Source of the DNA: Phoenicimicrobium sp964438695
Lineage (GTDB): Bacteria; Atribacterota; Phoenicimicrobiia; Phoenicimicrobiales; Phoenicimicrobiaceae
DNA length: 47,699 nucleotides
Reading direction: 5' to 3'
NCBI GenBank assembly: GCA_964438695.1
Contig: CAYTKP010000004.1
Location: 1 to 47,699, forward strand
The notes under the pieces are model-generated. The model was not told where the DNA came from. It did no database searches and worked only from the letters and a program-made list of their open reading frames with translations. Below are positions 43,116-47,699 of the stretch, in pieces (within the stretch, counting starts at the first letter, position 1; each line of letters opens with the position of its first letter). A program made the position numbers and the translations under genes.

Positions 43116-45093
43116 TAGGGTACCGCAAACAACCAAGGATCAAAATCAATATTCCCACCTGACTGACTCCAGTAAACCCAATCTCCATTACTGGAAATNN
43201 NNNNNNNNNNNNNNNNNNNNNNNNNNNNNNNNNNNNNNNNNNNNNNNNNNNNNNNNNNNNNNNNNNNNNNNNNNNNNNNNNNNNNNNNNNNNNNNNNNAA
43301 TCAATATTCCCACCTGACTGACTCCAGTAAACCCAATCTCCATTACTGGAAATATTGCCACTATGTTTAGGGCCAGATGCATCTCCCCACCAGTTGTTCT
43401 CTGCTTTAATGGTATGAGGAGTTTTATTACTAATTCCATGAATACTATTCCCAGTAATACTATTCTCTCCTACACTTCCTCTCTCTCCTCCCCCGATGTC
43501 CGGGTTTACTAAAGCACCCCAGGTTGAATTATAATCAATTAATATTCCATAACTATTATTACAAATGATATTACAAGAAATTACTGGCATAGCACTCTCT
43601 CGACAATAAATACCAGTATTTGAATTATTACAAATATTATTATTACTAATCTCTGGCGAAGAATCACCACAGGCTCTTATTCCATATTGATTAGAAAGAA
43701 TAGAATTATTTCTAATTATCCCGGCGCCGCCTATACCAATATTTATCCCGCTAGAGCTATTATTCTCTATATCATTATTTTCAATTAAAGGAGCAGAATT
43801 ATAATAACTTATCCCATAATCAGAGTTATTTCTTATTAAATTGTTGTGGATAAATATAAAGGAACATCCCTTAAAATATATACCAACATTTGCCTTATTT
43901 TCTCCATCAATAGTAAATCCAGAAATAGTAACATTATCAGCTTCAATAGTGATTAAATTTCCAGTTATGTTACCAGCAGTTACAAAAGTATTTTCCTTAC
44001 TCGCTCCTTGAAGATTAATTCCTTTATTAATAATCAGTTGTTCATTATAAGTTCCTGCACTGACTATAACTGATTTTCCAGAAATAACTGCTTCTAACCC
44101 CTCGTTAATAGTATTAAAGGGGTAAGTCTTAGTACCATCTTCAACTCCACTTGTATTACCTTCATCTACATACACATTCAAATCATATTCAATTAACGTG
44201 ATAGTAGACAAGCTTTCATTACCAGCCAGATCACGGGAAGTAAGAGAGATATTATTTTCACCTTCGACTAAATCGATAGAATAAGACCATTCCGTGGATG
44301 AATCAAGAGGAACCACTTCTACTCCGTTAATCCAGATAGAAGAATAGGCCTCTTTAGTTCCCGATAGAATCTGGGAAGATATATTGGTCGGGGTAATTAC
44401 TTCATTTAATGTAGGCTTCTTGGGAGGAGTTATATCTTTTATTATAATTTTCCATTGCAAGCTATCGATAAATTCTCCATCACTTACTAAAACTTTTACT
44501 GTTTTTGTCCCATATTCTCCATATTTAGAAGAATATTTCCAGGCACTCTGCGCAGTATTTTCATTTGCGGAAAAACTAGAAACAAGTTTTCCTTCTAAAA
44601 GCCACTTAAATTCCAGGGTAGTATCTTTATCCACATCAAAAGCTTGAATTTCAAATTTTACTGAACTTCCCTCATTGATCTCAATATTAAAATTAGACGG
44701 AAAATAAGAAAGAATTTGAGGAGAATCATTGACATTAATAACTTCGATTTCAAAATCCTGCTGAACACTATGTTGACCATCAGTAATTTCTATAATCACT
44801 TGATGTACTCCTATCTGATTATTGTTCGGTATCCAAGTTATTAAACCATTTTCGCTATCAATGTCCATTCCTTCTGGATTAAGAGCCAAAGAATAGGTAA
44901 GTTTATCTCCATCTGGATCTTCTGCTGCAATCTGATATGAATAAAGATCATTTTCTTTGATAGTATTAATAGGGTCAGAAACTATAACTGGTGCTCGGTT
45001 TAAAAACGGAAAAATATTTTCTAAATTTAAGCAACCCCCTATTGATAATGCTACAACAAATAATCCAATTAACAATACAAAAAACCTCTTCAC
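43115..45093 (-). CDS. beta-helix lipoprotein with Ig/cadherin-like domains, interrupted by an assembly gap
   Basis: The frame runs as an exported protein: MKRFFVLLIGLFVVALSIGG then Cys21, a likely lipobox. Next come cadherin/Ig-like domains (about 30-120 with AAEDPDGDKLTYSLALNPEG, 120-220, and 225-300 with SSIWINGVEV) and, from about 310, a right-handed beta helix (YVDEGNTSG, NNSDYGISYYNSAPLIENND and many N-rich turns). 100 N at 43199-43298 are flanked by identical 55-bp ends. If one 55-bp copy and the N are removed (155 bases), the remaining 1824 bases are exactly 608 codons and the protein ends FDPWLFAVP, a usual ending of such proteins, with TAA at 43115. The frame read through the N is an artefact. 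Surface binding or polysaccharide action is possible; the substrate is unknown. Confidence 0.75.
43144..43353. other. assembly gap (100 N at 43199-43298) with identical 55-bp flanks
   Basis: 43144-43198 and 43299-43353 are identical over 55 bp. A gap of exactly 100 N is a usual placeholder, so its true length is unknown. The flanks look like unmerged contig ends. Confidence 0.9.
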
Positions 45094-45348
45094 CTCTTAA
45101 TGCATCCCTTTCTTCAAATTTATCTAATTTATTTTGATATTTCTTCTTTTAATTTCTTTTAGTTCTTCAAGGAATTAAGTATTTTATATTCTTATTTGAT
45201 ATTAAGCATAAAAAGTAGTAACACTATCTTATTATAAAAACCCACCTCATCTTTCTTTTTTTCTACTATTTATATACACTTTATACATCATACATCTATT
45301 TTTTCATTAATCTATTTTTTCTATTCTAATCTAAGATATTCTTCTAAT

Positions 45349-46491
45349 TTACCTTCCAAAGATTCTTTCCGCATTATCATGATAAATCATTTTTAAAGTA
45401 ACATCATCCAGATTAAGGCCCCTGTATACTGTTTCCGGATCAGTATTTTCCCGAGCTTTTTTACTCATCATCTTATAGATTGAATCGGGCAAACTAAACT
45501 CTTCTTTTTCCAACATATCATAATAACTTAATATCACTTCATCAATATAGCTCCTACTTTTTGCTCGATAAGAAGTAATAACTATATCTGTCCCAAAAAG
45601 AATCCGATTTTTATATTTTTTCATAAATTTTTTAAACGCTTCCGCATTCCGGGAAATCCTTTTAAATCCTGCTACTTGAAAATCAGGATGACCAAAACTT
45701 ACATCTGTATAGAGATTAGGATAAGAATCAAGAAGCCTGCTCAATAGAGAGAGATTGCGAGAGGTTAAGATAAAATGGGGGGCAATAATCGTCAAGTTAG
45801 GAAAACTCTGTAAAATATTTTCGAATTGCTGGAGAAAACGTCCACTATTTACATGATAAAGGATAGGTATCCCGTTATCTTCACAATATCTATATACTTC
45901 CATCATTCCAGGATCATCTAAAGGTAGTTGAAAAAAATTATCATAAAAAAAACCGTGGCCATTGTAAAGTTTCAAACCCTTAGCACCAGCAGCCACAAAC
46001 TTCTTTAGCTTCTCTAGTTTATCTTCATCATGAGGGTTAATAGTACATAAAGCAATAAACTTATCTGGATATTGCTTGCTTATATTTATTATCTCTTCAT
46101 TATTCTTATCGTATTCAGTAAATCCATATTGAGGATTTAGATAAAAAGTATACTTAGAAGTCCCCAGCATAATCATCTTTTCTATCTGACAATCCTCCAT
46201 CACCTTAAGAAGGATAGGTAAATTACGAGAGGACTGAACATGTTCGTGGGCATTTATAATCTTAAAATCTGCTCTTCTCTCTCTGAGGGCTGGATCGATT
46301 TCAGCGATGAGAGATGAAGGTTGATTATCTATCCATAAAGGCAGATAACCCATCTGTCTGAGATACCATAAAAACATTGCTGCCAACAATATAATTATTA
46401 TTACGTAAAACCACAGATCGCTTTTTTTCGCTCTTTTTGTTATTTCTTTTGTGCCAATACTAGTACTGGCACTGGCTTTTTTCTGAATCAT
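45349..46491 (-). CDS. membrane-anchored amidohydrolase (Amidohydro_2 type)
   Basis: A 380-residue protein with one N-terminal membrane helix (about 27-44). The rest is a TIM-barrel metal hydrolase: IINAHEHVQ (His82, His84), KGLKLYNGHG (Lys), LYHVNSG (His), APHF (His) and FGTDIVI (Asp), the expected metal and catalytic set of the amidohydrolase 2 family. The reaction could be hydrolysis or decarboxylation; nothing fixes the substrate. It is not clearly linked to its neighbours, and a repeat doublet lies between it and the RAYT gene. Confidence 0.8.
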   Translation of the reverse strand: MIQKKASASTSIGTKEITKRAKKSDLWFYVIIIILLAAMFLWYLRQMGYLPLWIDNQPSSLIAEIDPALRERRADFKIINAHEHVQSSRNLPILLKVMEDCQIEKMIMLGTSKYTFYLNPQYGFTEYDKNNEEIINISKQYPDKFIALCTINPHDEDKLEKLKKFVAAGAKGLKLYNGHGFFYDNFFQLPLDDPGMMEVYRYCEDNGIPILYHVNSGRFLQQFENILQSFPNLTIIAPHFILTSRNLSLLSRLLDSYPNLYTDVSFGHPDFQVAGFKRISRNAEAFKKFMKKYKNRILFGTDIVITSYRAKSRSYIDEVILSYYDMLEKEEFSLPDSIYKMMSKKARENTDPETVYRGLNLDDVTLKMIYHDNAERIFGR

Positions 46492-46575
46492 TCCCTCTAA
46501 TTCACCTCTGGAATTAATAACTAATATAAATTATAACCTATTTCCCCTTAAACTCCAAAATAATTTTATCAACAA

Positions 46576-46635
46576 ATGTAAAAAAAAGTGCCAGGCACTT
46601 TTTTTTACATTTATGACAAATTTGGTGCCGGGATC
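46576..46635. repeat. REP-like doublet with truncated half, locus 6
   Basis: A complete palindrome (46576-46610) followed by a cut-off unit (46613-46635: ATGACAAATTTGGTGCC then GGGATC). It is the inverted equivalent of 32407-32466. It lies 61 bases upstream of the RAYT start. Confidence 0.88.
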
Positions 46636-46658
46636 TTCTACAAATCCCCTACAAAATC

Positions 46659-46687
46659 TTGAATTATTATAGATAAAATAGTATACT
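46659..46687 (+). promoter_or_regulatory. promoter of the RAYT gene
   Basis: TTGAAT (46659-46664), exactly 17 bases, then TATACT (46682-46687). The predicted transcription start is near 46694 and the ATG is at 46697. No Shine-Dalgarno sequence is present (TTTATTTGTT precedes ATG), so the message would be leaderless or nearly so. Confidence 0.6.
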
Positions 46688-46696
46688 TTATTTGTT

Positions 46697-47581
46697 ATGG
46701 TGCGAATAAACAGAAAAGAAATTGAGTATAAAAATGCTTTTTACCATATAATAGCAAAAGGAATCGATGGGGTAAACATTTTTGTCGATAATGTAGATAA
46801 AAATAAATTTTTACAACTTCTACAAAAAATGGTAAACTCTTACCATATTCATCTCTTCTCTTACGTGCTTATGGATACTCATTTTCACCTCCTGGTCAGA
46901 ATAGAAGAAGAAAACCTTTCTGAAGCTATGCAATTTTTGAATTCATCTTATGCCCACTGGTATAATATTAGACATATCAGAAAAGGTCATTTATTCCAAG
47001 ACCGCTATAAAAGTTATCTTATCCTAAATCCTCTTTATATGTATAGTGTGGCCTCTTATATTAGCCTAAATCCGGTAGAAGCTGGATTGGTAGATTCTCC
47101 TGAAAATTATCGCTGGAGTAGTTTTCGGTATTTTCTTCCCACTCCAGATAAAACGATTCCTCCTTGGTTAAAGGTGGATGAATTTTTAAAACTTTGTCAA
47201 ACTAATTCAGATAATTTTGTTAATTTTGTAAAGGATAATAATCCCAAAAATCATACAGAAAAAGATCTCCAAAATTTTAATAACATAACTTTGGATCATA
47301 CCTCAAATGCAAATACCCAAAATTATCTTCCTAAAAGTATAGAAAATATATTAGTTAAAGTTAAAGAACAAGTTGGGGATATAGAAACTAATAGACGCTT
47401 AAAACATTTACTTGTTTACCTATTAATAAAAGAGGGTTATAGAATAACCGATATAGCAAATTCTTTGAACCTTACCCGACAGAGTATTTTGGGAATAAAT
47501 AGAAAAATTCAAAAAAAATTAATAAATGACCACTTTTGCCAACTTTTACTAAATCGAATCAAGATGAGCCTATTTACATAA
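46697..47581 (+). CDS. REP-associated tyrosine transposase (RAYT), Y1/HuH family
   Basis: A 294-residue Y1 nuclease. KEIEYKNAFYHIIAKGIDG leads into THFHLLV (His62 and His64, the HuH pair), then GHLFQDRYKSYLI and YISLNPVEAGLV, where Tyr121 is the probable catalytic tyrosine, and YRWSSFRYF. The C-terminal part (about 215-294) looks helical with a helix-turn-helix (ITDIANSLNLTRQSILGINR), as in RAYTs with a DnaA-like tail. It is longer than the IS200/IS605 TnpA, about 150 residues. RAYTs cut single-stranded REP hairpins and are taken to have spread them. Matching palindromes flank it on both sides. Confidence 0.92.
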   Translation: MVRINRKEIEYKNAFYHIIAKGIDGVNIFVDNVDKNKFLQLLQKMVNSYHIHLFSYVLMDTHFHLLVRIEEENLSEAMQFLNSSYAHWYNIRHIRKGHLFQDRYKSYLILNPLYMYSVASYISLNPVEAGLVDSPENYRWSSFRYFLPTPDKTIPPWLKVDEFLKLCQTNSDNFVNFVKDNNPKNHTEKDLQNFNNITLDHTSNANTQNYLPKSIENILVKVKEQVGDIETNRRLKHLLVYLLIKEGYRITDIANSLNLTRQSILGINRKIQKKLINDHFCQLLLNRIKMSLFT

Positions 47582-47589
47582 AAACGGAA

Positions 47590-47661
47590 ATGTAAAAAAA
47601 GGTGCCAGGCACCTTTTTTTACATTTATGACAAATTTGGTGCCTGGCACCTTTTTTTACAT
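47590..47661. repeat. REP-like full doublet, locus 7
   Basis: Unit one (47590-47624) is ATGTAAAAAAAGGTGCC, A, GGCACCTTTTTTTACAT. Unit two (47627-47661) is the hybrid ATGACAAATTTGGTGCC, T, GGCACCTTTTTTTACAT. The doublet starts 9 bases after the RAYT stop codon and has the REPIN layout. Confidence 0.9.
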
Positions 47662-47671
47662 TGGAGAAAAA

Positions 47672-47699
47672 ATGAAAAATAAAATATTTTTTTTTATTT
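47672..47699 (+). CDS. start of a gene cut off by the window edge
   Basis: ATG at 47672 follows GGAG (47663-47666) at a good distance and opens MKNKIFFFI, a possible signal peptide or membrane start. Only nine codons are in the window, so nothing can be said about function. The ribosome site directly abuts the repeat doublet. Confidence 0.35.

Noticed and set aside
43033..43300. C-terminal tail of the beta-helix frame read through the N run
   Set aside because: The frame continues only because N is translated as X. The tail includes a translated palindromic repeat. The collapsed version ends at 43115.
46697..47581. Full IS200/IS605 insertion sequence
   Set aside because: The protein is about twice the usual TnpA length with a C-terminal helix-turn-helix, and no tnpB or IS ends are present. 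The RAYT form fits better.
1..47699. CRISPR array
   Set aside because: The repeats are dispersed and palindromic. No regular spacer arrangement or cas gene is present.

Overview
The window reads as about 47.7 kb of a low-GC bacterial chromosome, probably a draft or metagenome-derived scaffold, because it holds a run of exactly 100 N at 43199-43298. Nearly all genes are on the minus strand. The gene content mixes features usual in Firmicutes (obgE, nadD, yqeK, LCP and rsfS in that order; rplU-rpmA; two radical SAM/DUF2344 genes beside rng; an S55/SpoIVB-type protein) with features of a two-membrane envelope (ExbB, ExbD, a TonB-like N-terminus, long TPR proteins). With the low GC and the MEP isoprenoid genes, this suggests a deep-branching diderm such as Atribacterota. 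That placement is inference; no rRNA gene is present.

Layout. At the left end, a flippase-like membrane protein on the plus strand converges with a minus-strand run: LiaF-like protein, rsfS, LCP ligase, yqeK, nadD, TPR protein, DUF1844 protein, ispF, ispE, ispD, S55 protein, mreB, murA, mtnA, small-multidrug-export-like protein, purine nucleoside phosphorylase, xerD, a TonB-like/DUF3048 fusion, exbD, exbB, a 1215-residue TPR protein, obgE, rpmA, rplU, rng, DUF2344 protein and a radical SAM protein. The usual obgE-nadD-yqeK neighbourhood is thus split by about 19 kb. The block from 31.2 to 43.0 kb is for the envelope: rodA, mrdA, a znuBCA-type metal transporter, mreD, a WecA-like pseudo-domain fused to a TagA/WecG glycosyltransferase, an NAD-dependent epimerase, an active WecA/TagO homologue and a phosphoglucose/phosphomannose isomerase. 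The right end carries a beta-helix lipoprotein interrupted by the gap, a membrane-anchored amidohydrolase, a REP-associated tyrosine transposase (RAYT) and the start of one more plus-strand gene.

How the genes work together. MreB, MreD, RodA and PBP2 elongate peptidoglycan and MurA makes its precursor. WecA, the TagA fusion, the epimerase and the LCP protein could build a lipid-linked polymer and attach it to the wall. IspD, IspE and IspF are three successive steps of isoprenoid synthesis. The phosphorylase and MtnA fit 5'-methylthioadenosine salvage. ExbB, ExbD, the TonB-like/DUF3048 protein and the TPR protein look like a proton-motive-force-driven envelope machine in the order of a Tol or Ton operon, but with DUF3048 in place of the TonB C-terminal domain. 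This is the most system-like novelty in the window.

The intergenic DNA is full of repeats. There is a 35-bp palindrome family at seven loci, two of which flank the RAYT gene (REPIN-like). There are MITE-like elements of about 345 bp and about 120 bp sharing one terminal motif. Two further short palindromes are present, one of which is translated inside the N-termini of two exported proteins. I saw no tRNA, rRNA, CRISPR array or prophage.
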